A stretch of 64,000 nt of DNA from Aegilops tauschii subsp. strangulata (Eukaryota; Streptophyta; Magnoliopsida; Poales; Poaceae): positions 87,631,322 to 87,695,321 of the forward strand of contig NC_053035.3 of NCBI RefSeq assembly GCF_002575655.3, read 5' to 3'. The notes below the pieces were generated by a model, which was given only the letters and a program-made list of their open reading frames with translations, was not told where the DNA came from and made no database searches. Numbering within the stretch: position 1 is the first letter of the stretch; every line of letters begins with the position of its first letter. Shown in pieces: positions 12,063 through 24,315 of the stretch. A program made the position numbers and the translations under genes.

Positions 12063-14890
12063 CTAGGACTGAAAGAACTCCGGATATTCGGAACGGAGGT
12101 GGTCCTCGCGTTCCCAGGTGGCTTCTCGGTCGGAATGGTGCGACCACTTCACTTTCAGGAATTTGATTGACTTGTTGCGAGTCTTGTGCTCAGTTTCTTC
12201 AAGAATAGCAACGGGGTGCTCATGATAAGACAGATCTTCTTGGAGGTCAATCTCTTCGAAGTTGATGGTGCGCTCAGGAGTCTTGAAGCACTTGCGAAGC
12301 TGTGACACGTGGAACACATCGTGCACGTTTGCGAAGTTGGAGGGAAGCTCGAGTTGATAGGCGAGGTCGCCTCTTTTGCCAATGATCTTGAAAGGACCCA
12401 CGTATCTAGGGGCAAGCTTCCCTTTGATACCGAAGCGACAAAAGTGCCTTTCATTGGAGAGACGCGGAGGTAGACATGGTCTCCGATCTTGAAAGCCACA
12501 TCACGGTGCTTACTATCATAGTAACTCTTCTGGCGCGATTGCGCGGCTTTGAGATTTTCATGGATGACTTTACACATTTCTTCAGCCTCTGTGATTAAGT
12601 CATTGTCAAGAAGTTGGCGTTCACCAGTCTCTGACCAAATGAGAGGAGTACGACACTTTCTGCCATATAGAATCTCTAATGGGGTCTTGCCCGAACTCGC
12701 TTGGAAGCTATTGTTGTAGGAGAATTCGGCATATGGAAGACAATCTTCCCATTTCATGCCAATGGAAATGACACAAGCCCTGAGCATATCTTCAAGAATT
12801 TGATTGACTCGCTCGACTTGGCCACTAGTTTGAGGATGGAAAGCTATGCTGAAGCGAATGTTGGTGCCCATGGCCTTCTGGAAGGAGTCCTAGAACTTAG
12901 AAGTGAAGATGCTTCCACGATCTGAAGATATTAATTGTGGAATGCCGTGCAAGGAGACAATCCTGGAGGTGTATAGCTCTGCCAACTGAGCTGATGTGAT
13001 AGATTCTTTGATTGGAAGGAAATGAGTCACTTTAGTAAGCTTGTCAATGACAACGAAGATAGCATCATTTCCGCGCTTGGACTTAGGAAATCCAGTCACG
13101 AAGTCCATTTCGATATGATCAAACTTCCATTCTGGGATAGCAAGAGGTTGGAGGAGACTAGCTGGTCGTTGATGTTCTGCTTTCACCCTTCGACAGACAT
13201 CACATTCATTCACGAATTGGGCGATTTCTCACTTCATTCGAGTCCACCAATACGACTGCTTGAGGTCATGGTACATCTTCGTATTTCCAGGATGAATGGA
13301 AAGAAGAGAATTATGTGCCTCGTTCATAATGACTTTCCTTAGATCACCTTTAGGAACCACGAGCCGGTCCTCGAAGAATAAAGTGTCTCTGTCATCAATG
13401 CGATAGCACTTGTATTTGGAAAGACCCTTGTCAATACCACGTTTCACCTTCTTCACCATGGTATCCAGGAGTTGTGCCTCACGAATTTGATCTTTCAAAG
13501 TAGGAGAGACTATGAGGTTGGCAAGAAAGCCTTGAGGAACAACTTGGAGATTCAGCTTGCGGAAAGCTTCACAAAGATCCAGTTGGAATGGCTTGAGAAT
13601 TAAGCTGTTGCAATAAGCCTTCCTGCTCAAAGCATCTGCAATGACATTGGCTTTGCCTGGAGTATATTCAATACTCGGATTGTACTCTTGAATCATTTTG
13701 ACCCATCGAGTTTGCCTGAGGTTGAGGTTGGGCTGAGTGAAGATGTACTTGAGACTCTTGTGATTGGTGAATATGTCCACTTTTCTTCCCAACAAGAGAT
13801 GTCTCCATGTTATTAATGCATGGACAACTGCCGCCAACTCAAGATCGTGAGTGGGGTAGTTCTTTTCGTTGGGCTTCAACTGACGAGAGGTATAGGCCAC
13901 AACTTTCTTCTCTTGCATTAACACAACACCGAGACCTTGAAGAGAAGCATCACAAAAAACTTCAAATGGCTTGGATTCGTCAGGAGGAGTTAAGACAGGA
14001 GCTGTGACGAGTTTCTCTTCGAGAGTGTTCAAAGCAACGTCACACTCGGGAGACCGGACATACTTCACATGCTTCTGGAGGAGGTTGGAAAGAGGCTTTG
14101 CAATCTTAGAGAAATTCTCAACGAATCTTCGGCAATAGCTTGCAAGACCAAGAAAACTGCGAAGCTACTTGACATTCTGAGGAGGTTCCCAATTCACAAT
14201 TGCAGACACCTTCTCGGGATTAACAGCGATGCCCTTGGCAGAGATGATATGACCAAGGTAAAGAACTTCATCAAGCCAAAACTCACATTTGAAAAACTTC
14301 GCATAGAATTGATACTCTCTAAGCTTGTCGAGCACCAATCACAAATGTTTGGCATGATCCTTCTTATTCTTGGAGAAGACTAAGATATCATCGAGATACA
14401 CCAGGACGAATTCATTGGTATAGGGGTTGAAGATGAAGTTCATCATCCGAGAGAATGTTGGAGGAGCATTGACAAGGCCGAAAGACATGACAGTATATTC
14501 ATAAGAACCAAAGCTTGTTCTGAATGCTGTCTTGGGAATATCTTCTTCACGAATGTGAATCTGATGATAACCCATACGAAGGTCAAGCTTGGAGAATACT
14601 TTAGCACCTTTAAGTTGCTCGAATAGCTCATTGATGTTGGGAAGTGGATACTTGTTCTTGATTGTCTTCTTGTTCAATGGACGGTAATCGACACAAAGTC
14701 GGTCCGTGCCATCCTTCTTCTGGACAAAAGGAACACCACAACCCCATGAAGATGAACTCGGTCTGATCGAACCCAGACGCTCTTGTTCATCGAGCTGTTT
14801 CTTCAATTCTTTCAGCTCCTTGGGTCCAAGCTTGTATGGACGCTTGTTGGCGAAACTCAGGTATTCCAGAACTGCAACGATAAAATTGTG
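12063..14890 (-). pseudogene. gypsy pol: reverse transcriptase, RNase H, integrase, chromodomain
   Basis: From right to left on the minus strand: reverse transcriptase (14890-14339) with [25 protein letters not shown] and the catalytic [10 protein letters not shown]; RNase H (14068-13600) with [16 protein letters not shown] and ADALSRK; the HHCC region, with CDVCRRVKAEH at its end, and the integrase core (13330-12700) with MDFVTGFPKS, SSDRGSIFTS and AFHPQTSGQVERVN; then the chromodomain end (12401-12063) with VFHVSQLRKC and KVKWSHHSDREATWE. Stops and frameshifts break the frame (for example near 14165, 13228, 12890 and 12440). The chromodomain is thought to steer integration to marked chromatin. 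Confidence 0.93.
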
Positions 14891-15206
14891 ACGACAACAC
14901 CTCGGAGCTCAACTCCCCGGGACACTGCCACAACCCCTAAATGTCAGGCGGCACCAAGAACAATGTTCTCATCACAAAACCATCGGAACGATTCCAAGAT
15001 ACCCGCGTGATCCTAAAATTTTTTTAGTAAAATTTGAGGAGAGAAGAGTCAAAACTTCTACGTCAGGAGGCCTCACCAGAGCGACAAAGGGACCGAGGAG
15101 TAAAAAGAATCCTACTCTCCGACATATATAATCCTAAGACCAAAAAATTTTTCTAGACTCAACAACGCCAGCGATTCGATCAAGCAGGGGGCTCCTAAGT
15201 CGGGGA
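14870..15206 (-). other. gypsy 5' leader joined to reverse transcriptase (gag-protease deleted)
   Basis: Only about 340 bp separate the primer site from the start of reverse transcriptase. Gag and protease of chromoviruses normally need roughly 1.5 kb. No CCHC knuckle or DTG/DSG protease motif is present here, so that part is deleted. Confidence 0.7.
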
Positions 15207-15222
15207 TGGCTCTGATTACCAA
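15207..15222 (-). promoter_or_regulatory. primer-binding site of the gypsy element (initiator tRNA-Met type)
   Basis: On the minus strand it reads TTGGTAATCAGAGCCA, which matches the usual initiator-Met site TGGTATCAGAGCC apart from one inserted A. The position directly inside the 5' end confirms the element's orientation. Confidence 0.75.
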
Positions 15223-15224
15223 CT

Positions 15225-15369
15225 TGTAAGCCAACTCTCGTTATCCCATTCTTGTTCATTACATGGGATTGTGTGAAGATAACCCTTCTTGCGACAATAC
15301 CACAATGCGGTTATGCCTCTAAGTCGTGCCTCGACACGAGGGAGATATAGCCGCATCGTGGGCGTTACA
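15225..15369 (+). repeat. inverted LTR-end segment replacing the 5' LTR
   Basis: The segment reads TGTAAGCCAACTC...GGGCGTTACA on the plus strand, the reverse of the orientation expected for a 5' LTR of this minus-strand element. Its inner end is two bases from the primer-binding site. It starts with TGTAA and ends with TTACA, so it has short palindromic termini of its own. Confidence 0.92.
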
Positions 15370-15374
15370 ATATC
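15370..15374. repeat. target-site duplication of the gypsy element, right copy
   Basis: ATATC directly follows the right end and matches 7815-7819. LINE coding sequence resumes here. Confidence 0.9.
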
Positions 15375-16151
15375 CCACCCTTTATAACATTGTGCAACGC
15401 AAGGAGGATTACGTAGGCACAGTGTTCCAAATGATTCCCTTGAATATTCAGTTCATACGTCCGTTAGTTGGTGAGCGATGGACTGCCTGGTTGCACTTGG
15501 TTCGGAGATTGATAGATGTTCAATTTTCCGACCAGCCGGATTCGACGCAATGGACACTAGCTAAGAATGTGGTCTTTACGGTGAAATCTTTCTATATGGA
15601 TTTGATTAATTCTGGCCCAATCTCAAGATCGTTGCATATTTGGAAGATTAAGGTTCCCTTGCGTATTAAATTTTTTATGTGGTTTGTCCACAAGCAAGTA
15701 ATACTCATCAAGGACAACTTAATCAAGAGGCGATGGGTAGGTAGTTCACGTTGTTGTTTTTGCGATCATGATGAAACAATACAACACTTATTCCTTGAAT
15801 GCCCACTCGCCAAATTGCTTTGGAGAAACCATTCATATAGCCTTCAATATTAATCCTCCAGTTGACATTGAATCGTTGTTTGGAACGTGGTTAGCTGGGG
15901 TTGAACATACTACTGCCGCCCGTATTCGGATTGAAATATGTGCGCTTCTGTGGGCTATATGGAATTGTAGGAATGATTTAATTTTTAACAGACAACACAA
16001 TTTAACTTTCTTGCAGGTTAGCTACCGCATGGATCCGTACGTGGTTCTTACTCACTCCTATGGACTCCAGGAAGCCTTTGATTACTTGGTGCAACCAGTG
16101 GGAGATGGTAGCATAGGCTATATTCAACCGGTTCGGATGACGATCGCATAA
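15370..16151 (+). pseudogene. LINE ORF2, C-terminal zinc-binding part
   Basis: This continues ORF2 after the gypsy insertion. The zf-RVT-like domain is visible as WKIKVPLRIKFFMWF followed by CCFCDHDETIQHLFLECPLA, with Cys-Cys-His-Cys spacing typical of plant LINEs. A frameshift near 15850 leads to the last part (LLWAIWNCRNDLIF) that ends at 16151. This is the normal C-terminus of plant LINE ORF2 proteins. Confidence 0.88.
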
Positions 16152-16361
16152 TAGGATAGGAGTCTAGGGAGCTTATCCTTTATTTTGCCTTACAGGCTGT
16201 GATTTTGAGCATGTACTTTTATTTTCTTTGTTTTGCTCCGCTTGCGAGCTGTAATACCTTTATGACTGTGTGTTACTTCGAGACTTTTTAATAAGATGGC
16301 TGCATGCATCATTATGATGCAGAGGCCGGGGGTACGCCTCCATTTCCAAAAAAAATAAAAA
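16152..16361 (+). other. LINE 3' UTR and A-rich tail
   Basis: The 3' UTR ends with GATGCAGAGGCCGGGGGT and a short pyrimidine block followed by A-rich sequence. The same tail motif recurs at 19425-19557, 58733-58790 and 60855-60904, which shows one LINE lineage was active repeatedly in this region. Confidence 0.85.
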
Positions 16362-17638
16362 AAATTGGCAGTCGTTGCAACGGTTTTCTCCGGCAGCGGG
16401 GAGGGAAGATCAGCAGGAGAAGGACTCTACAAGGAAAGAGGCCAAGGGCCGCTGTGTGGAGAGGCTATGCGGGAGCTACCATGGATGACTCAAATTGTGA
16501 ACAGGCAATAGCAGTCAGTTTTTTAAAAAGAAAAATGTTCTATACACAAGATATTCCAATGCTGGACTTCTTGAATTTGCTTCGTTAAATCATTTGATCA
16601 ACTGTAGATCTGAGCATGAATTCCTTTAAAACGTTATTAAGAAGTTATGTGGACTTCAATGTGTGTCTTGTGTTCATTGGTATTCGATGCTTAGATGGTC
16701 GCAACCAAGTATTTTGCCTCTATATAGATAGTCATACAAGCAATTAATCAGTATTTGTTGCACTGTCTCTACAAATAATTAATACGTTGGTTTGAAAGTG
16801 TTAAACGCCAGCAAAATACAGATACTCGCAGGCTGTATATCAAGCTCCAAAAGATCTAAACACATGCAGTTCGAATTCTTTTGGAAAAAATCATGAAGTG
16901 GATTTAATTCTCACAGGATCATAACTAAACAACAAACTGAGACATAAAAGGATTAGAAATTAATCAATCATCAAAAAACATGTACTGTGTTAACAAGTTC
17001 AAATTTAATTCGGTTCTCCTGCATGTTCTCAAAACTAACTTCTTACGCGTACCTAAATCCATGTTCGAGTTTGCTGCTGTAATGCCAGTCTATATGGATA
17101 GCACTCTGACTAAAGAAACTGATCTATATTAAGTTTGACCTGAAGCACCATCACATTCACTGAACTGTGTAATCCACTGTAAATGGAGATGCACTTCACG
17201 GCACCATTTGCAACTCAGCTATCGTTGAAAACCTTGTCTGAATGATCACAAGATTAATTCATTTCCCCAAAATGCAGAGATATTTTTTTCCCCTGGGAGA
17301 GAGAATGATTTTATTACCACCAAGCTCTGCATCATCGAGCGGGATAATGAAGGCGGCCCAATCCGCACACGAAACTGCATGTAATACATTACAATTTCCT
17401 ATAGTTGGATCTCCACTAGACCACTACACCTTGGACTTGAGACAAAAAGGCAACGGAAGCATGCTAAGTGCAGCACCATCACACTAGTGACTTCACAGTT
17501 GCAGCCAATTGCTATTTTCAGAATGTGCTGTTTTGGCACAAAAATGTTTGGTAACAGGAGAAGATCGGTGCATGCGCAGCCGCACCACTATCATAACGAC
17601 TTGTTGTCCCGGAACCGATATTCACCACTTTAACCGTC
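16362..17638. other. intergenic, upstream region of the peroxidase gene
   Basis: No coding region is supported. The sequence is AT-rich, without clear transposon ends. The last few hundred bases are the presumed promoter of the peroxidase gene. Confidence 0.6.
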
Positions 17639-17644
17639 TATAAG
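17639..17644 (+). promoter_or_regulatory. TATA box of the peroxidase gene
   Basis: TATAAG lies 86 bp before the ATG at 17730, which leaves room for a 5' UTR of about 55-60 bases. Confidence 0.6.
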
Positions 17645-17729
17645 AGCAAGCCAAAAACCGCGAACTATGCAGGCAGTCCCAAGTCTCAAAGACAGTGTAG
17701 CTAGTAGGTGAGACTGTAAGTGTTAAGAC

Positions 17730-19199
<1,470 letters not shown>

Positions 19200-19275
19200 G
19201 CAACGGCGAGCAGAGTTCATCGGCGGTTAGATGAAAAAGATGAACGGGTAGCTAGGAAGAACTAGCCGACTGGCT

Positions 19276-19281
19276 AATAAA
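19276..19281 (+). terminator. poly(A) signal of the peroxidase gene
   Basis: AATAAA lies 77 bases after the stop codon. Confidence 0.6.
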
Positions 19282-19424
19282 GCAAGACTGAGGATTCAAT
19301 CCCAGGCGCTTGTCACTACTAGAATGCAGCACTAAAGGACACACTTTGTAAGTGATGATTAACTACTGTAAATGGTGCAAAGATCATTGTTGTAGTATAT
19401 GTAGAATCGAAGGATGCCACACTA

Positions 19425-19557
19425 TGTATGTGTGAGTGGTGACTTCGGGTGGCTTGATGTATGTTCTTGTTAGATTTATGTTGAATAATAAATAATGATG
19501 GCCGTATGCATCGATTGATGCAGAGGCCGGGGGTCTTAACCTCCTTTTCCAAAGAGA
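19425..19557 (+). mobile_element. 5'-truncated LINE insertion (133 bp) with 15-bp target duplication
   Basis: The inserted piece ends with GATGCAGAGGCCGGGGGT and a short purine tail, the same 3' end as the LINE at 16.3 kb. It is flanked by AAGGATGCCACACTA at 19410-19424 and 19558-19572, identical on both sides. It lies about 230 bp beyond the peroxidase stop codon. Confidence 0.88.
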
Positions 19558-19572
19558 AAGGATGCCACACTA

Positions 19573-19862
19573 ACGGAAATGTTTGTACTTTTTCCTACTT
19601 ATGGCATCTGCCCAGAACACATACATCAACTTATCTTCATCACTCAACAAAATCATAGAAAAATGCTGAATTAACTTCATGCTTTCTAGCTAGCTGGGTG
19701 ACAAATATTTGGGCATCTGCATTCCTGATTTTTAATTTGAGGCCATGGTGGTAGTTTTGCAAGTCCATCTGTTGGAATATTAGATAAATTTGTGATTAAT
19801 TCCACTAATAATTCATGACTATAACAAAAAGTAGCACACAACAATCTAGCATACTAAAAGAA
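19573..19862. other. intergenic
   Basis: AT-rich sequence with no supported gene or transposon end. Confidence 0.5.
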
Positions 19863-19892
19863 CTAGTAGAACGCCCATGCGTTGCTACGGGC
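19863..19892 (-). mobile_element. candidate Helitron 3' terminus
   Basis: Read on the minus strand, an imperfect GCCCGT-type hairpin is followed after about 6 bases by ...CTACTAG, with T as the next base. Helitrons end with a hairpin near the 3' end and CTRR, inserted before T. The element body would extend to the right. No 5' TC end was identified. Confidence 0.45.
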
Positions 19893-20683
19893 TCTTTGTA
19901 TATAACAATAGTTCAACATCAGTTATGTATAATATATACTTTATCCTCGTATTAATTATGCTTATGCATCATTGTCCAACTTTTTTTATGTAAAGACCCT
20001 CTTTCTCACAACACTCTTCTTTCTCTCTCTCTCCAACCATTTCCTTATTGTGCCCTCATCTTCTCCATCTTCTCAAATTCCCTCAATCAGTTATTTAAGT
20101 GTTCGACTATACACAAAATAATATTTTTCAGTGTAATATTTTCAGGACTAAGAGCATCTTCAATAGACGGTCCATATGTAAAAATAACCAACTTTTGAAT
20201 CTTCTGAGGCAAAAAATATCTCTCCAACAGATGGTCCATATGCAAAAAAAAAATTCCGCCTTCATGAGATGTAAAATACAACACCTTGCGGTGCAAATTT
20301 ACATCTCCGGAGGCAGGAGATGTAAAAACAGCGGCCGCGCACCAACGCCCAACCGCCCTTTAGTTCATTTCCCCCCTTCTTCCTCCCGCCCGCCCGCCGC
20401 CGCCCCGCCGCAACTCTCCGACGCCGCCCCGCCGCAGATCCAGCCCCGTCCCTACCCCCGCCACTGATTCCACCCCGCCTGGACCGCCGCCCGCCGTCGT
20501 ACGGGTGGATCGGGCCGTCGCCGCACCGCGCCGCCCCGGCCCCGTCCGCCTCCGCTCTGGCCGCCTCCGCCCCGCCCCGGACCCGTCCGCCTTAGACCAG
20601 CCCCGGCCCCGCCCGCCCCCGCCCGCACTGCTCACCACCGCCCGCCCGCCCTTGCCGGCACTGCACGCCGCCGCCCCGCCCCG
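19893..20683. other. possible Helitron body with a proline-codon-rich GC block
   Basis: The first half is AT-rich and contains two related stretches (CAATAGACGGTCCATATG at about 20160 and CAACAGATGGTCCATATG at about 20226) of a type common in grass MITEs. From about 20330 to 20683 the sequence becomes strongly CCG/GCC-rich. Frames there are long on both strands because of composition; I do not support a gene. It may be a captured 5' gene fragment. Confidence 0.4.
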
Positions 20684-20713
20684 CTAGTAGAATGCCCGTG
20701 CGTTGCCACGGGC
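20684..20713 (-). mobile_element. candidate Helitron 3' terminus with perfect hairpin
   Basis: On the minus strand GCCCGTG, a 6-base loop and CACGGGC form a perfect 7-bp stem, followed by ATTCTACTAG. This is the same terminus as at 19863-19892, in the same orientation, 821 bp away. Confidence 0.5.
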
Positions 20714-23003
20714 CTTTTATTTATTACGATTGCATATTGTTCTATATAACTCCGTGAATTTTAGGCCCCTTCCAACAACATCACATCAGCACCCTTGTCA
20801 AAGGATTCCTTTTGAATGGCGACATAATAGATCTCTGTCCCTCTCATGCTCTGTAAAAATAAGCATATATGAAAATACACCTACTGAATTATCATGTGCA
20901 ATAAATATATAAAGAAGGACCATTAGTTGTATGTTCTTCTAATTGTTCAAGACTCATGATTTTTCAGTCCACCAATCATAAAGTTTTGTCAATTGATATT
21001 TTCAAACCATCATCTGTAGCCATAGTTCTTATCTCTAATCTATAAAAGTGGATGTATAAACACGTCTTAAAATAAAAAATAAGATAAGCCCATATACAAT
21101 ATATATTCAATGGTCAGTTGCTCGCTTCGAGCAGGTGACCGTTTTTAGTCGGAGTGAGTGGCATCGTGCTTTTTAGTAGAGTTAGTCGCATCCTAATTTT
21201 AGTAAGGAGTAGGCTCACTTGGTAATTACTTGTTGGTAATTATTCTCCAGAAATAACTTGCTAGGGTATGTGTTATTTTTCACTGTATAAAAAAGTATGT
21301 GATATTTCTCTCTAAGATTAGACAATCATTTAGCAAACAACCACTCCGCCGTATAAAAAAGTATCTGATATTTCTCTCAGAGCCCCAAAAAAACAAACAA
21401 CCGATTCTTTTCTTCTCATCTTAATACAAACAAAACAGTTCACTATCTGACTCTCACCGCATGGCACAACGCTCACACTCGCATCTCATTTCCCCGGCCT
21501 ACTCTCCTTGTCACGGCGTCCTCGCCGCCATCTCTCCCCGCCACGGTTTCTTGCTGTCGCTTCCCCTCGATGCCATGTCATTCATCCCACACCTTCCTCT
21601 CGCCGCCATCTCTCCTTTCCTCCCTGGTGTCACTCGCCCCCTCCTCTCCTCCCAGGCCAATTCCCGGTGCCAAGGAATGCACATCGTCGTAGCTAAGGGT
21701 GACCACCACAATGTGTTTTTCCTGCCATGATATATGAAATGATATATATCATGCGATGCTTTTGCCTCTCTTTTTGAAATAACTATTGTCAAGGTATGTC
21801 CTTGTGAGTTGCCACAAGGCCAAACTTTATTGAGGCAATAAGAGGAGCATGAGGGGACAGATCCTTGAAGAAAATCAAATAACCAAAAGAAGATTATGTT
21901 TTGGCTATGAAGCATAGACAGGGTCATCGACGAGGTGCCCCTGTGCCGCCTCACTCTCCATTGTACTATCGGTCAGCTCTAACCAGACAACTACCAGTCA
22001 GCAGATCGTGGAGCTCGTGTGGGTTAACTCCCCCATTGTGATAAAAAAAGGTACAAACTACTCCTTTGTCGTGCACACTTCCTTATTCACATTCTCCTTT
22101 CACTCACCCATCTGCATCAAGCGCCGGCGACAGTAGTGGCAACGGAGTGTCCGCGGATTCTTGCCTTATCTGACGCACAATGATATGGCTCCCAACCGGA
22201 TTTGATTGGCCTTGACGCCCATTATTAGCAGGCTGTCACCAACTTACTCACTGAGGTACCATCTAATGACAACAACCTAATCAAATTCATTTCCTGTCGG
22301 GCTATGTCCTCATAGCAATTTCCTGAGAAGAAGCACTCAATCATAAGCACAAGTGTGAAGACATAACAACATATTGGCCATGCATTTCTAGAAATCTACA
22401 ATACACATACCATGGTCATAATATGTGATGTCTTCTCTCTTTGTTCCCTTTCATATTTGTAACACTGAGTTAAAATATTCCCTTGCCACCAGTGCAATTG
22501 TGAAGTTGCATTGCTCCACATTGCGTCTCAATGCTGTCACACATCAGTCTATTAGATGAAATTTGCAGTTAATGGGGTATATCATAGATCAACATCAAAT
22601 CTGTTTTTACGGTTTCAAGGTGGGGTTTCATTTCGTATTTCTTTGTGCTTCTAGTGTAGAGGAGTTTAGATTTCACATACATCAAGAAGTAATCTTTGTA
22701 TACCATAAAATAAGTTTCAAATACATTTTAGTGTATTAGCAACGTTCTACAAAGAGTGTGTTAATAGTGCTAACTTTCCAATGTCAATTGATCAAGAAAT
22801 GGAAGTTCAAAAATCAGTAACTTGTAGTTGCATGCAACTATGCAGACGGATAACCATTGGGAGATAAATATCAGGAATCATGAACTAAAACTGGCAATAG
22901 TTCATCTGTATGGTGTGAAATGTCTTGGTAAGATCATAAAAACAACCAAATTAGACTGTTATCAAACAGCCACAACCCACTCCCGAGAGCAAACACAAAA
23001 ATG
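20714..23003. other. intergenic, no supported gene
   Basis: AT-rich DNA. A stretch at 21461-21730 is open for 89 codons but is repetitive in Ser, Pro and His and overlaps an open frame on the other strand, so it is not called. No transposon ends were recognised with confidence. Confidence 0.5.
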
Positions 23004-23005
23004 TA

Positions 23006-23153
23006 CTCCCTCTGTTCCTAAATATAAGTTTTTTTTAGATATTCCAATATGGACTATATACTGAGCAAACTGAGTCAATCTACACTCTAAACTATGTCTA
23101 TATACATCCATATTGAAATCTCTAAAAAGACTTATATTTAGGAACGGAGGGAG
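23006..23153. mobile_element. Stowaway MITE
   Basis: Terminal inverted repeats of the form CTCCCTCTGTTCCTAAATATAAG / CTTATATTTAGGAACGGAGGGAG and a TA duplication at 23004-23005 and 23154-23155 define a Tc1/mariner-derived MITE of 148 bp. Confidence 0.93.
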
Positions 23154-23596
23154 TATGAAAAAGATATAGCTAATATGGCGAGCATATCCACATCCATAGT
23201 ACGACCATAATGCATATCCACGTCCATGTATTCCTGATCGATTTCTACTACAGGTAGAGTCATCACTCAAAACACAACAACACAAATTTCTCCAGTGTAT
23301 CTTCTGAAGCCGAGTGCAATTGTATCTCTCTTGGATATTTCTTGAACATTTCGCATGAAAATATTAGGGGTCGAAGTAGAAGATTGAAGGAAAACTTGAG
23401 TGAGCCTGCAGGTTGATGAAAGAAATCTAAAAACAAACATAAGAAACAAAACAAGGACAGTTATAAGAAACAAAACAAGGACAGTTATAAGAAACAGAGA
23501 AGTGATGAAACACACACCTACAGGCCAACACTGAAGGTAAGACGCAACTGCACCATGAATTTAAAGTTTTCACAAAACATTACGCACTCATAAGTA

Positions 23597-23689
23597 CTCC
23601 CTCCGTCCCAAAATAATTGACTCAACTTTGTACTAACTTTAGTACAAAGTTAGTACAAACTTAAATCACTTATTTTGGGACAGAGGGAG
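23597..23689. mobile_element. Stowaway MITE, short type
   Basis: Ends CTCCCTCCGTCCCAAAATAA and TTATTTTGGGACAGAGGGAG with TA duplications at 23595-23596 and 23690-23691; 93 bp. Almost the entire element can pair with itself. Confidence 0.93.
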
Positions 23690-24213
23690 TATTAATTAGA
23701 TTTATCTATTGTACTATTAGCATGCAAAGTCACTCGACTAAAGGGAAGCGTCAAGCAACATCCTCTAGGACTGGACTTAAAACGACTACTACACCAACAA
23801 AACATAAGCATCCCATAATTACCTATTCTTCTGATTTATTTGTAGGTTTTTCATACTATACCAGGGTTGGGGGCTGCGGAGATGTGGATCCCGAGGAGGC
23901 GTCATCGATCTGTATTGAGAACTCTAGATCGCTGCTTGATCATCTTACTGTAAGGAGCCACACCATCTGTAAACCATTGTAGGATACTACAAAATGAATA
24001 AAATTTCATTTAACGTAAGTGCATAAAAATAGTATAGTTGTTCAAGGGAAAGCTTAACAAGTAAACAAATTAATGTGGACATTATTCAGAAAGTGAAGAT
24101 GCCTACTCTGAAAAGAATATGCCTACTCATTGTCATAGCCTCGGTGTCATCAGAAAGAGCCTATCTATGTAATCAAACACTCACTGGAAAACCTCAAGAT
24201 GGAGTTACTGGAG

Positions 24214-24315
24214 GTAATGCCAGTAAAAGATAGATCGATTTGTAATGCCAATAAAAGATAGATCGATTTGTAATGGAGATACAATGGGTAATGCCAGTAA
24301 AAGATATATCGATTG
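24214..24315 (+). repeat. short tandem repeat, 28-bp unit
   Basis: GTAATGCCAGTAAAAGATAGATCGATT starts at 24214, recurs at 24242 and, after an 18-bp spacer, at 24288. Confidence 0.85.

Larger units (their letters stand above)
7820..15369 (-). mobile_element. Ty3/gypsy chromovirus, gag deleted, abnormal 5' end
   Basis: The element is 7550 bp, starts TGTAACGCCC and ends GGGCGTTACA, and is flanked by ATATC at 7815-7819 and 15370-15374, so both insertion ends are intact. The polyprotein is on the minus strand in the order reverse transcriptase, RNase H, integrase, chromodomain, which fits the Tekay-type chromoviruses. A 4207-bp 3' LTR is present at the left. At the right, the place of the 5' LTR is taken by an inverted copy of only the last ~146 bp of the LTR. 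Gag and protease are deleted between the leader (about 15200) and reverse transcriptase (about 14880). Confidence 0.93.
4808..16361 (+). mobile_element. LINE (non-LTR retrotransposon), split by a gypsy insertion
   Basis: The element occupies 4808-7819 and 15370-16361 and is interrupted by the gypsy element at 7820-15369. It contains the end of ORF1, ORF2 with endonuclease, reverse transcriptase and zf-RVT parts, a 3' UTR, and a terminal A-rich tail (16347-16361). Joining across the gypsy insertion keeps the order of the protein, and the 5-bp ATATC is present on both sides. The 5' end of the LINE is lost where the copia LTR ends. Confidence 0.92.

Noticed and set aside
20360..20687. GC-rich frames on both strands
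   Set aside because: Low-complexity CCG/GCC composition; no start context or domain that supports a protein.
21461..21730. 89-codon open frame
   Set aside because: Repetitive Ser, Pro and His composition, overlapped by a longer open frame on the opposite strand, and no domain.
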